From contig BCIG01000014.1 in NCBI GenBank assembly GCA_001599915.1, forward strand, positions 62,001-126,000: a stretch of DNA of 64,000 nt, in the 5' to 3' direction. The notes beneath the pieces were generated by a model. It saw nothing but the letters and a program-made list of their open reading frames with translations, was not told the origin of the DNA and did no database searches. A program made the position numbers and the translations under genes. The stretch comes from Symbiotaphrina buchneri (Eukaryota; Ascomycota; Symbiotaphrinales; Symbiotaphrinaceae). Positions 1 to 11,194 of the stretch are shown here, in pieces (within the stretch, counting starts at the first letter, position 1; each line of letters opens with the position of its first letter).

Positions 1-2
1 AT

Positions 3-3000
3 GAAGCAGAGGAGGTTGGGAGCGAGGATGACCAACAAGGCGATATGGACACTACAGAAGATGAGCAGATGACAGAAGAAGACGAAGAGCTTGCGGAGAT
101 GGAAGACAGTCAAGAGGATGCTGAAGGGTCAGGCGCAGAATATGAGGACGGAGAAGACGAGCTTCCACAGGATGGCTCCATCAGTCCAGAGGAGGTCTCC
201 GATCTAATGGATATGACTGCTAGCTGGGCACAAATGCCTCGAACTGGAACACCACGAGGGCAGAAACGCACAAGGGGTGACGCGCTCCGAGCAGAGATGC
301 CCCGTTTTCAGAGGAAGAATTCTACCATACCCAAGATCGCGAAGTCCATGGCCGCCAGAGTCGAAGCCGCCAAACTCGTGGAGCCTGATGATCTGATTCT
401 GGATACTGAAGATTGTATAAGTGCTCTATACCGCGTCGACCAACCGCATGAGCATCTTGGAGAAGCTGTGGAGCAGATGTTGACCATTTGGGAAAGGACC
501 TGCAATCGAATACAGCGTGAAGATAATCGGCCGGAGATTCCTTTATCAATTGGTCCAGATGAGGAGGCTTCACCCATTCTAAAAGCAGTCTTTGTCGCCT
601 CTCTACTTCTACCCTTACGTCATCCTGCTCCCGCTCGGCCGCCCAAGGAATCTATGGATTTCCGCATGAGTTTACCGCCGCAGCTTGCGAATCCAAGAGA
701 CACAATCCCAAAAGTACTTCTAGATTGGGTGAATACACACCACAATCCATACTCCTCGACATACCTTGACGTTCGCGTTCATCATCCTAACCCTACTGCT
801 CACCTTAACTTCTGGGACGTCATCTTCACTTCACTTATCCGAGGAAAGATCCGGGATGTTATTACCATACTAAAATTAGCTGACTTCCAATATGCGAAGA
901 CAGCAGAAGAGGATGGGCAGCTTGATGGGTATCATGGGTTACAGCTTGGCAACATCCAACGAGTAATCAATAGAGCCATCCAGGCTTTGGAGATGTGTCC
1001 TGCCGTTGCACGGGAAGACTGGGACGTTCGCGGCGGGGACTGGATGATTTACAGACGAAGAATCGACCAAGCGTTAGAAGATCTCTCGACCTTCGCTGAA
1101 GGCGGCAATCGAGAAGTGGAGCCGCTCGGCGAATCTTTCACGGCAGAAAACTTTGGTATTTCTAGACCTCAACTGGCAAAGTCAATGACGGAAGCAACCA
1201 GAAGAGCTGAAAGCAGGGTCCCTTGGTCAATCTATCAAAACCTCCGAACATTGTACGGAATTATACAAGGCGGGGTAACCGAGATCCTCTCGTTCTCGAA
1301 TGATTGGGTTGAAGCTACTGTAGCACTGACTGCATGGTGGCCTGGTGAGGACGAAGATATCGAGGATCCAGGTGCGAGCAGAATGTCCATGAGGGCATCG
1401 AGATCACATCGTGTTCGGCTCGTCGACGTCAACCCCCGTGCAGCATACCTGAGACGGCTAGCTTACGCTCTGGGGCGGGTTACCGACGACTCTGATGAGG
1501 CTGCCTTCCAAATCAACACATTGAATCCAGTGGAAGTGTGTCTAGCATCTTTATTTGAGGACAGCGTAGACATCGTCATCGGCTTCCTTCGCGGTTGGTC
1601 CCTGTCCGTTGCATCAGCTGTGATTGAGATTGGGAGCTTCGGCGGATGGTTAGAAAACCCTGCGGCTGGCGCCAAACTCATCGATAACTTTGACGAGGCG
1701 GATTTGATGGTTCTCAACTACACCAATCAAGACCAGGCCGTCAATAAGGATAGCGTGTTGATGGAATACGCGGAAAGGCTTTTCCAGCGGGACACTCTGC
1801 AGAAGCGCTTCTCGACCACAGCAGTAGAAGGCTGGCAACTCACATTGCAGATATTGGGACGATTAGACGACCCAGAATTGGCCAAGCAAACAATATCGGA
1901 TTTTTTGAATCGACTTCCACTAGAATCAGAGGAGCGGGTTGACCAGATTCTAGATCTCTGCAATACCATTGGCATCGACTCCCAGGGCAAAGCCATAGCA
2001 GAGGTAAGCATCTTCCTTCTTCTAGTAGGGCCATACTTACTTTTCCTAGAAATACGCCGACCATCTTGCTGCCACTACCCAAAATTATGGCTCCGCTATC
2101 GTTTATTACGCGCGTGCACATAATCTGAAGAAACTAAAATCCGTCCTTGACCTTCTGACCTCCTTCTGCCTCGTTCACTCATTCTCTTATCCTGCACCCT
2201 CGTCGCTGGATTCGAAGCTCAACCGTCTTGTCTTCTCCCCAGAAGAAGCGCTCAGCGAGCTGACGCAAATCGACTTTGACGCTGCGGAGATGCTCCAGAC
2301 ACAACTCAGTGGTTATGCAACTCTTCGGAAATTCTACGATTTGCGGGACGCTGAACTGAACGCTAAGGAGGGGGAGAAACCTAAACTTCGGCCTCTTGCC
2401 AGGAAAAGAGAAGCTGCTGCTGCGCTGCTTGCCGTTATATGCTCTGCAGCCGACAACATCCATGGGGGATTATACGATGAGAGTCGAGGTGCGGTCGTGC
2501 AAGTTGATGGGCTTCTTTCCTTGCTGGGCGAGGCCCTTGTTTTTGTCAATCGTAAGGCATCCTTCCGAATCTATCCACAGCTTGTCGCAGCCCCTTGCTA
2601 ATCTTCTCCAATAGAACCGAAGTTCCTCCTGAATGCCGATCAACTGCACACTCTTCTGGCCGCCATCGAAGACTTACAAACCGTCTCTCCTCTCATCTAC
2701 CAACAATGCGCCGACTTCTTCACCGCCACCCTCTCATCACCCAGCGCGCCATCCGACGCACCCTCCCTCGCCAGCCGCGACTCCCGGTCCTACGCGGGCG
2801 CCACGACCGGCCAACCGCGGGGCCAAGCCGCAACGCGCAGCATGCTCAAGAGCCAGGCGAGCTCGGGTCTCACCGGCATGACCGAATCCAGCAGCTTCTC
2901 GTTGCTGGAGCGGAGCCTGCACGGCGGCAGCGTGATCGGCAGCCTGGAGGGCAGCGGCGTGTTGGTGGGCAGCATAGAAGGCCTGGATGGAGAGGTCAAG

Positions 3001-3117
3001 CGCGGCTGGGATTGGCGGAAGGGCGTGCGGAGGGATGCTAAGGGCGAGGATGTCCTAAGGGTGCTGAGACTGGGCATCGCGAGGGACCTGGCGAGGGTGT
3101 GGGTTCTGCAGATGTGA
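3..3117 (+). CDS. nup85: Nucleoporin Nup85 (5' end outside window)
   Basis: Structural nucleoporin of the Y-shaped (Nup84/Nup107-160) scaffold complex of the nuclear pore. The exons read 3-2003, 2050-2551 and 2615-3117; the introns are 46 and 63 bp, and phases match. The frame stays open to the left edge with an acidic Glu/Asp-rich stretch. The Met at 45 is therefore only the first one visible, and the true start probably lies outside. After the acidic, probably disordered N-terminus comes the helical solenoid typical of Nup85 (for example FWDVIFTSLIRGKIRD near residue 265 counted from the Met at 45). The C-terminal exon ends in a Ser/Gly-rich stretch and an Arg-rich helix. About 987 residues are visible, in line with long fungal Nup85 proteins. 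The assignment rests on the overall helical pattern and is fairly sure; the N-terminal boundary is not. Confidence 0.85.
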
Positions 3118-5539
3118 TAGTGACTGGCCGCTTGTGGCCCGATGGATGGATGCATTAAGTGGGTGCGAGGGGGTGGTTATGTATTACTAGATGGGCATTA
3201 TTCGGTCTGCATGAATGCATGGATGGGCAGCTACCAGTTGCTGCTGGTATGGGACATAAAGCAACATTGTTTCCTATCTAATGCGAGAGGATGTCTAGCA
3301 TAATCCGCTGATATTCGTAAAAGGAGGTGACATGCTGTTCAGAATCCTCGGTCTCTGGAACTCTATCTCTTGCGAGTGCAAGGGACTGGAGCGAGTGGCT
3401 ACCATATACGCGAGTCCTGTCCTCTATCCGTAACAACTGCCGCAAGAGCAAATATACACGTCGTCCCAGCTAGTCGCAATCGACGGCTCTCGATTTCCGC
3501 TGGCCTGAACCATGTTTCCCTCGTTCGGCGTCCTGTGTGTGATTTCAACGCCCATTCCCCGAAACAGATCCCTCGGACTCAGTCCATTGCACAATCCTTA
3601 TCTCGATTGCTCGCGACCAACCCCCACGAGCCTTCACTCGAGTCTGTATCCCTTAGCTAGACCTTCTCCTTTTCATCTCTAGCTAGGCGACGTTCCTCCT
3701 TCAACCTGGCCTGGTATCATTTGATACCGCCTTAGCCTTCTCCGTTCTGATAGTGTTTCTTCCTCGATTCGGTTTTTCTTTGCCTTACTTTGCGTATCGT
3801 TTCCCATGAGGACGCGTGGTCCTGCCGCTTCGGACGCACAGCGTAGAATGGCATCCGGATGAGGCCTCGCGGAAAGATTCCCTCCATTGCGATCAAAGCT
3901 ATAATCCACAGGGAGATCGTAAGAGCACATAAAGCACAAATGTGGAGGGATGTGTCCAAGAAAATTCCTTCACAGTGAAAAAATAAGCTGGAGCCTGCTT
4001 GCCTTTCGCGCCCATGATCAAAGCGGTGTTGTGTCGACACGTTACGCTTGATAGCACTGCTGTCTCCGCATTCGTCATTTCTATTCTTCTTGTTCGATAA
4101 TGGACTGAGCTTGAAATCCGCACAACGGAAATGGAAGGATTCGAAGAGAAATCGTAGAGGGTTGCCTCTAATCTAATACATCTCTTTCCAGTCCCACGCT
4201 TATATCCCCGTTTCTTCAATCAAGGGCGTCGTCTCTTCCGCGTAGGGGACCAATATATGACTCTCGACACCATGGAAAAGCAATGATTTCATAAGCGGTG
4301 ATTGTCCGACCTCGTATGGCATTGGTTATATGCTAAAAGCGGATTTGGCCGCATCTTCGTCCGCGAAACATCCCTGTCAATGACCTGGGTGTACGCACAC
4401 ACGCCAGAAATCCTCCACTCTCAAGGTTATATCTGGCGCTTTTGGTGCGCCACCTCCTTCTCCGTCTTATCCATCTTACATGTCCAGGAGAAGTTTCTGT
4501 GGAACCCGCAGTGTTCTTGACACCGTGGTGTCTAGACGCTTCATACGCTGACCTGAGACACGTTCCGCACGGCGTTCACAACCGCCACCTTAAAAGGGGA
4601 CGGCAACACCAGTCCTGCAATGCTTTTGTGGCCCTTTTCGATACTGATTAGGAGAAAAGAATATCGATCTCTAGCAAAATTATGTAGACTGCCCAGAGAT
4701 CCGTGGCCCGTGGGGGGGGACTCTTGAAGAACTAGATGTTCATGTACATGCTCTTCAGATGAGCTCAATCGAGACCTTGCTCTGTTCAAGAAGACGATGA
4801 CCAGTCTCATGTATGATGTAGTGTCTGTGCTACTTTTTGTTTCGTTCTGTATGTAAGTATTTGCAACGAAATTCCCGGTTCTAAGAAGGTCTGGGTCAAA
4901 AACGCATGATATATAGCTAGATATATGTATGGTATATGTGCTATTACTTCCGAACTTCGTTCAGCATTTGGGGGTAACAGCTCCTTATATCTTATTTCCT
5001 GCCCATGTTTGCTTCCAAAGCGGGGTTCCATATGTGAGGTGAAGTGGGCGAACTCACGAGGAGCAAACATGACGCCCACAACGCGGGGAGTTCTGCCAAG
5101 CAGCCCCTGAACCCCTGAGGGACCCCCAATCTTGAGCAAGAACCGATTTTTCTTTCCTTTCCCTCCTGAATAATTTGAGGAACAAACCTTGCATCTTTCT
5201 TTTTCGACAGGGCCTACGTTAGCAATAAAGCACGGCTAGAGGCATGGCCGAGAGAAGGTTCGTCCCAGCACATGCTGCAATTAGGTACATTTACTGCTAC
5301 AGAGACTCCATCTGGGGATTCCCTTCACGAGCATCTTACAAGTGCCAGAAAGAATATATATTATTTATTGCCGACAGCTCGTACTCTATCAAGAACTCAC
5401 ACGCTATGCTAACGCTCTGCTATGATACTAAGGTCTGAATGAAGCATATCCTAACAAGCGTCGAGAAGCTCGCAGCTGCTGGCTGCTGCACAAGATGATA
5501 GAAGGCAGGAGCTCCTTTCTCCTGGAGTGAGCATTTCAA
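3118..5539. other. Intergenic, no supported gene
   Basis: 2.4 kb with only short, mutually overlapping reading frames on both strands and no recognisable domain. It contains an AT-rich patch around 4905-4940. I see no tRNA or repeat unit. Confidence 0.5.
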
Positions 5540-5962
5540 TCAATCCCACGTGATAGGGAGATCTGTCATGCCGTCTTCTTGGCTCATATGATAAGCTTCG
5601 GCTGTATCGACGACCACGGTCCGGGCGGGAAGGTGCCCGTTGACGTGTCGGGGCAGTAACTGATCGGATCTGCCGATCGTGGTTGGTTCGGCGATGTCGA
5701 TCTCGCCCGCGGTGACATACAGGGAAATTGCACCGGCAGATGGAGCTTCAACGATTCCATCTCCTGAGCGGTATTTACTGAGTTCTCTTCGGCGGATGCG
5801 GCCTGGCTCTTCACCCAGTCTCGCACCATGTGGATTAGCTTGCTTTGTCGGGCTTTCGTGAGCAAGACCTATACCGGTGAACGCGGGATTCCACCGCCGC
5901 GCTGAAAAAAATCCCTGTCCCAGATCCGCCGGGACCTCGTGGCCGTATAGTCGAAGAGGCAT
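5540..5962 (-). CDS. Hypothetical small protein (doubtful)
   Basis: An open frame of 140 codons lies about 90 bp downstream of the HNH gene on the same strand. I do not recognise the product. A second minus-strand frame (5584-5865) overlaps most of it, and its composition looks at least as protein-like (a Lys/Arg and Gln/Glu-rich helix, then Ser/Pro-rich). Either frame could be the real one, or both could be remnants of one gene with a lost frame. No signal peptide, membrane segment or known motif is visible. Confidence 0.2.
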   Translation of the reverse strand: MPLRLYGHEVPADLGQGFFSARRWNPAFTGIGLAHESPTKQANPHGARLGEEPGRIRRRELSKYRSGDGIVEAPSAGAISLYVTAGEIDIAEPTTIGRSDQLLPRHVNGHLPARTVVVDTAEAYHMSQEDGMTDLPITWD

Positions 5963-6157
5963 CTATAACTGCCCTTGAAAGCCAATTTCAAAGCCGCCCA
6001 GTGAGGGCGGATACGCGCCTGCATGCACACAAGACTTGTCTAAAGCTTTAAGTCTCTGCGGGATCAGAATCGCAGCAGGACCAGTAGTCCGAAAAGTCTG
6101 AGTCGTCAATTTTGGCTTGTCTGACGGCGTCGGACTGGGCTAATAGTAACCCGATTT

Positions 6158-7303
6158 CTACAATTTCTGCTTCCTCCTCTTCCGCTGGTCTCTCTCCAGC
6201 GCCCTGAAAAGTGTACCCGTCGAGTTCTTCCTTTGTCGGCTCCCAGTCGCCAATGCTGCGGTCAGATGCTGGAGCATGCTCCGGCGCATATACTGGCCGG
6301 GAGTCGCCCAAAATGGACTTTTTGGAAATGTCTGCCGGAGTTTCTGGATGCCCACAGGGTCGAAATCTGCGGTCCGGGAGATACTGGTTACGAATTGCCA
6401 GTACAGATACCTGAGGCGCGGTCGATGGTCGGTCAGGAAGACCAACTCCCTGCCGTCCAATTCGTGCCATTTCGGGGACGACGGGCCAAGAACCCGATCA
6501 TTTCGGTACTTTCCAACGGCGAGGATTGTAAAGCGCAGCCGCTGTGGTTGTCCAGGGTATGTCTCAATTGGCACGATCGCGCATTCGCCGAGGTCAAACC
6601 TCTGCTCGATATAGGAGCTCATAATCATGCCGTTCCGGGTATCCCAGAGGAAACCCTCCCCGATAAGCTTATTCTTCAGGGCTCCGAAAGTCCAGGCCGC
6701 TGTTAGTGGCCCCACAAAATGAGGAACAATGTGTGCGGCTTTATACATATGAACATACTCGCTCATGATTGGGCACCAGTGGTATGTTTGGGTAGTTCCA
6801 GGCGGTTTTGGTTGTTTTGACTTGTAGAGGTTGTGCAGCTCCCTCTTCCAAGCCAAGTGCTTTGTCGCACTCCGTCTGTCTTCAGGTTTGAGGCCGCTCT
6901 CCTCCGCAAACGTCCGTCGAAGACTCGCCATATAGGCCGAGATAACGTCCGAATGCTCAGACGCGAGCAATTCGCACAAGTCTGTACGGTCCACCCTGAG
7001 CCGGGCTTTCTTGTGTCGCATGCCTACCCTGTTCAACCACAGGGGCTTCCCACGCTGGAGGAAGTCTTCACTTGTCATCTCACCAGACATCCACCGCTGG
7101 TGCAATTGCCTGAACTCGGTGTCAAAAGTCTCATGCTCCGCCTCCGCGATTTGGATATGTGTGTCGATGAACTCGATTGACCGTTCGGACATATTGCTCG
7201 CTCTGCGCTTCAGGCGCAGAGACCTTTGCCGGAGGTCGTCAAGATGTCCCGAAGGAACGGCTACTGCACGGTAACTAACTACAGAATTAGTGCCTATCTC
7301 CAT
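6158..7303 (-). CDS. Fungal HNH endonuclease-domain protein
   Basis: A single-exon frame of 381 codons. The N-terminal 160 residues are charged and helical. A fungal HNH_2-type nuclease domain follows, with Cys177 (HWCPIM) and the AAHIVPH motif (His191, His195). The segment NGMIMSSYIEQRFD lies where a third catalytic His is expected, and that His is absent, as I recall for many fungal members; nuclease activity is therefore uncertain. The conserved C-terminal part (ATPGQYMRRSML) is followed in this frame by an Arg/Lys-rich tail. The other minus frame, running on to 6048, reads a more natural acidic tail starting IGDWEPTKEELDG. The reading frame probably switches near 6250-6262 through an indel or a very short intron. 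Function in fungi is unknown. Confidence 0.7.
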   Translation of the reverse strand: MEIGTNSVVSYRAVAVPSGHLDDLRQRSLRLKRRASNMSERSIEFIDTHIQIAEAEHETFDTEFRQLHQRWMSGEMTSEDFLQRGKPLWLNRVGMRHKKARLRVDRTDLCELLASEHSDVISAYMASLRRTFAEESGLKPEDRRSATKHLAWKRELHNLYKSKQPKPPGTTQTYHWCPIMSEYVHMYKAAHIVPHFVGPLTAAWTFGALKNKLIGEGFLWDTRNGMIMSSYIEQRFDLGECAIVPIETYPGQPQRLRFTILAVGKYRNDRVLGPSSPKWHELDGRELVFLTDHRPRLRYLYWQFVTSISRTADFDPVGIQKLRQTFPKSPFWATPGQYMRRSMLQHLTAALATGSRQRKNSTGTLFRALERDQRKRRKQKL

Positions 7304-7730
7304 GACGCGTATCGGAACGATGTTCTCGCATGGCAGGAACGAAGCAGATATACGTAGAATGCCCAGCGTAGTAGAACGAAGGCTTCACGCACACAACAAA
7401 CGTCAAAAGCTATGTGATGGGATGAACATTTGGAGCCTAGATGTCAAATTCCTGACATGTGCATACCTTGATCGATACCTCATCCCATTAACCAATGGAA
7501 TCCATCCCACCGTCGGGTGAAGGAAAGAATATCCCGAAAACACCATCCAAATGTATCCTCCCAGTTATCTTTCAACGCCTCATCATCACCACAACAATGT
7601 TCTGAACTTTTCGTCGCCAGAGCCATTGCCCGGACTGCCTGCTCCTGGAAAGAAAGGGGCACCAAGTTCAGGTCATTGTGGATGTAAAGTCAGGTATATT
7701 CGCTGATATCAAGATATATATTCGACTATC

Positions 7731-7884
7731 AACGAAAAGAAAAAGACAGGAGGAACAGCAAAACGGGGAGGAGAGAGCGAAAACGAAGCAAAACGGGGGA
7801 GGGGAAGAGAGATAAGACTCAAAAGGAAGAGGGAAATAAATAGGGAAAGGAAGAGAAAGATAAAACGAAATAAAAGGGGTGGGT
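7731..7884 (+). repeat. Purine-rich tract
   Basis: About 154 bp in which nearly nine of ten plus-strand bases are A or G, with runs such as GGGGGAGGGGAAGAGAG. It ends against AAAAGGGGTGGGTGACCCCC, a G-run/C-run boundary that could fold back. It lies between the HNH gene start and the MFS gene 3' end. It may be a 5' UTR/promoter element of the HNH gene or simple low complexity. Confidence 0.7.
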
Positions 7885-7966
7885 GACCCCCTTTTTATCT
7901 TCCCCACAACGTCGCTATCAAGCAAACTAGCCCCTGAATTAACTGCCACCAACCCCGCTTTCTTTA

Positions 7967-8115
7967 TGTTTGCTATCGCTCCATAACCCCATTTGTTTGC
8001 TCCTTTTTCCTCCTTTCAATGTTTGCTATGCTTCGCCCTCGTGCCGCCCAGCACGGCTAACCCTTAATTCATATATTTACTACCAGGTATCCTTGTTTGC
8101 TGCGTCATGTTTGCT
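7967..8115 (+). repeat. Five-copy TGTTTGCT motif array
   Basis: The octamer TGTTTGCT occurs exactly at 7967, 7994, 8020, 8094 and 8108, five times in 149 bp. A related inverse copy (AGCAAAC) sits at 7921. The complement GCAAACA fits the general forkhead core RYMAAYA. Spacing is irregular (27, 26, 74 and 14 bp), so this is not a simple tandem repeat. It lies downstream of the MFS gene stop and upstream of the HNH gene. A regulatory role is inference. Confidence 0.6.
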
Positions 8116-8315
8116 GCTGCTTGACGCTAGCCCCTTTCCCGTGCCTGACATTCACAATCCCCTTTACCAGATGTTATATAGGTGTAGATGCGTATATGTC
8201 CCTTGTGTAATGCTATAGATATGCAAGCAACTTCATGACTACTCTACATGTCAGACCATAGTGGAGAGGTCAACACGCCCTTTCCCCTGAAAGGGAAATG
8301 CCTCCCTGGAACATA

Positions 8316-9986
8316 CTAAGCCGTCTCATTCTTCTCTTCGCTCTCCCTCCCTCCTCGCTCCTCAATCCCATGCTCACCGCCATCATGCCCATCGACATCT
8401 CCACCCTCCAGCTCAACACCACCTCCCTCTCCCCTGTCCGCCTCGCCACCTTCCTCTCCACTCCCATTTCCCTTCCCCCTCCTCCACCTAACGCCCACAC
8501 TGCCCCCCTTCCCAATCCAGCCTCCCGTCCAAAGAAACGCCGGACCCGCACTCGCCGCCGCCAGGACACCCAAACTGAGACTCATCGTCCCCCAACCGGC
8601 CTTCTCCCTCACAAACCCCGCCCAGATCGGTCCCACCAGCGTGCCCAGCGCCCACGCCATATTGAACAGGCCATACGCCTGCGCATACGCGCCGCCTCGG
8701 CCGAACATGCCCGGTGCGGCACGCTCCTTGCGATCCACGACCAGCGAGATCTCCGCCATCAGCGGCGGCAGCGTGAGCGTCAGGCACACGCCTAGGAGTG
8801 CGAGGAGCGCGCACAGGAGGACTTGCTGCCGCAGGGAGTCGTGGGCGACGAGCCGGAGGAGGATGAGCGGGATGGCGGAGAGCAGAAAGCCGGCCGCGGC
8901 GAGGAGGCGCGGGCCGAATGTGTCCGAGGCCCAGCCGACGACGGGGGCGGTGAAGGTTGGGATGATGAGCGGGAGGAAGATCAGCCCGGCGCCCGTGGAG
9001 GTGTAGTGGAAGGTGGATTGTACGTAGAGCGGTAGGACGGAGTCGAAGGACGTCATGAGCATGGCTTCGATGAGGATGCCCCATAGCCCGGCGAGGAGCC
9101 GGCGGGATTTGAGGAGCGTCACCACGGGAGGGAGGTGGAAGCCACGGCGTCGGGGTGGATTGGTAGGAGGAGAGGTGGGTGTAGAGGCGTCATTCTCTTT
9201 TTCCCTCTCGGACGTGGAAGTTGCAGGAATATTACTTCCCGCCTCCGTGGCCAACGACGCAGGCATAGTCCCGTATCCTCCAGCCGTAGCTCCAGTCCCA
9301 TTCGCAGCGCCATTCGAATTCGTCATACTCCATCGCGCCGCGATCTTCTTCTCGATCAGCAGGAGCCGCAACAGCACATCCACCGCAATCAGGCCAAACG
9401 CCATCGCATACACCGCATAATACCCGGCACGGGCATACACCACACCGCCCAGGAGGGGCGCAACCAGAATACCCAGCGACATAGAAAGGCTGACATAGCC
9501 CATATACTGCGCGATCTCGTCCGCGCCCACCGTATCAACCAGCAGCGCCAGACCCACCACCCAGACAGCCGACGCGCTGAGGCCCTGCAGCGCGCGCCCA
9601 ACAGCCAGGACGGCGATGGAGCTGCCGACGCACAGCATGGCGGTCGCGCCCGCAAGCGCCAGCAGGCCCAGCAGCAGCGAGAGGCGCCGCGAGGGGGACC
9701 GGTCCGCGAAGTACCCGCACACGGGGCTGCCCGCGAGCAGAGCGGCGCCGTACACGGCCAGCAGGATCGAGATCCAGTGCTGCACGTCGTCTTGGGGCAC
9801 GCCGACCCGCTCGCTCAGTGCGAAGGGGAGGACGGGCACGATGATCCCGTAGAGATAGACGTCGGTGAAGACGCCCATGGAGACGACGAGTACGATGAAC
9901 CACTTTGCGGATCGGTATTTCAGCAGCACGGGTGGCCGCTCGGAGTCTTGAGAGACTAGCTGCTTGAGACGGGTCGTCCACCCCAT
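8316..9986 (-). CDS. MFS transporter, DHA1-like drug:H+ antiporter type
   Basis: Single-exon membrane transporter, 556 residues from the Met at 9986. An in-frame Met at 10061 would add 25 residues made only of translated CT/TG microsatellite, so the internal start is preferred. TM1 begins about residue 29 (VVSMGVFTDVYLYG). Motif A is recognisable as GYFADRSPSRR between TM2 and TM3. An antiporter-like motif C (GILVAPLLGG) lies in TM5. A long Ser/Thr/Gly-rich cytoplasmic loop splits two six-helix halves, and a second GP motif (LGTLVGPIWAG) sits in the C-terminal half. The tail is Gly/Glu-rich and hydrophilic. The architecture matches fungal VMAT-like exporters. The substrate cannot be told, and there are no biosynthetic genes nearby. 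Confidence 0.85.
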   Translation of the reverse strand: MGWTTRLKQLVSQDSERPPVLLKYRSAKWFIVLVVSMGVFTDVYLYGIIVPVLPFALSERVGVPQDDVQHWISILLAVYGAALLAGSPVCGYFADRSPSRRLSLLLGLLALAGATAMLCVGSSIAVLAVGRALQGLSASAVWVVGLALLVDTVGADEIAQYMGYVSLSMSLGILVAPLLGGVVYARAGYYAVYAMAFGLIAVDVLLRLLLIEKKIAARWSMTNSNGAANGTGATAGGYGTMPASLATEAGSNIPATSTSEREKENDASTPTSPPTNPPRRRGFHLPPVVTLLKSRRLLAGLWGILIEAMLMTSFDSVLPLYVQSTFHYTSTGAGLIFLPLIIPTFTAPVVGWASDTFGPRLLAAAGFLLSAIPLILLRLVAHDSLRQQVLLCALLALLGVCLTLTLPPLMAEISLVVDRKERAAPGMFGRGGAYAQAYGLFNMAWALGTLVGPIWAGFVREKAGWGTMSLSLGVLAAASAGPAFLWTGGWIGKGGSVGVRWRRGKGNGSGEEGGEADRGEGGGVELEGGDVDGHDGGEHGIEERGGRESEEKNETA

Positions 9987-9987
9987 T

Positions 9988-10027
9988 GTGTCTCCGTGTC
10001 TGTGTATGTCTCTGTCTGTGTCTGTCT
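9988..10027 (+). repeat. TG/TC microsatellite at MFS gene 5' end
   Basis: Imperfect repeats of TCTGTG/TGTCTC immediately upstream of the chosen MFS start codon. On the minus strand it creates a short in-frame Asp/His/Arg-rich extension that is probably untranslated leader. Confidence 0.6.
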
Positions 10028-11194
10028 TGGGTATAACCACCACGAAATATCGAGTATCCAAAATCTCGCTGTATCTTCACTGGGGTGGTATCAATCCAAA
10101 CAAGCCTTCTTTCTCTTTTCCCTATCCAATCTCCAGCTTCTTCTCCCCTTTCCTTCTCCTCTCACCGTAAGGATATACCCATCTCAAACAAACAGCTACC
10201 TATACAAATTTCTCAGGAGCAACCATTTAAAAGAAAGAAAGATATTATTAAGGGAAGAGGCAGACACATCGCACCGCATCCATTGCCCTCATCGAGAAGG
10301 ATATACCACCCGCTTAAGCTAATGCCGTCACCGCCCACCCCATCGGCCCGGGCCCGCGCAAACTGTGATTGGGCCCGCGCTTGCGGAGCTTGTGGGCGGG
10401 CGAGATTTGGGGGTGGTCCCCCATTCTTGGCGTATGCTTGGCTTGGCTAACTGCGGCCGCAAACCTCCGCAGTCCTCCAGCGATGCGGGACAGGTGAAGA
10501 AAGAATGGCCATGAATGCTTGGTAATGATTATAAAGGCGGGCAAAAGTAATCATCACTTCAATGTTTACTTCTGAGATCGATCATGATTATAACGGCAGA
10601 TGCACTCTCTCCTACAATTTACTTCAATTCCTCAGTCTCATTCGCATTCTGTACCTACCTGACCTATCTAGATGCCCGCTACCGTATCCATATCCATAAA
10701 TCTCCTGTCCCTCCCTGTCTTCACCCCATTCCCAATCACCCTCACCCCCAATCCCCGCACTACCACCACCACCTCCCACCTTGATCATCGCAAAATCCCA
10801 TCCTCTTCCCTCTCACCAGCCAGGACCTCGCCGGCGTTCACCTTCTCCCCAAACAACAAAAATGACTATAAGAGCCCAGGAGCATCGAGTGGCAGCAGCG
10901 AGAAAACCCAATCTGAACAGAAAAAGAAAAGCCAATCCAAAACAATAATAAGACTCCCCATGTATACTCCAGCCCAGCGTGAACGAGCCCCATCATGCGC
11001 TTATCTCAGCAGCGGGGGGAAAGAGAATCATTCAGTCATCTAGACGGTGTTGCGTCACCTCCGGTGATTCGCACGCCATGCGAGCAGGTCGCTAAAAGTC
11101 CGCCGTGTCGAGAGGGCCCATTCCGTTATGTAGAGCTCAGGGGGATTGACAGTATCTCCGATATGCCATGACCATGGTCCCGTAGATACATACG
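10028..11194. other. Intergenic: MFS promoter side and vid30 3' side
   Basis: 1.2 kb between the MFS 5' end and the vid30 stop. It includes pyrimidine-rich stretches (10100-10165) and a C-rich stretch (10715-10785). No gene is supported. Confidence 0.5.

Noticed and set aside
9135-9959. 274-codon plus-strand frame
   Set aside because: It lies wholly antisense to the MFS transporter; Arg/His/Gln-rich composition is typical of the reverse of a GC-rich membrane gene.
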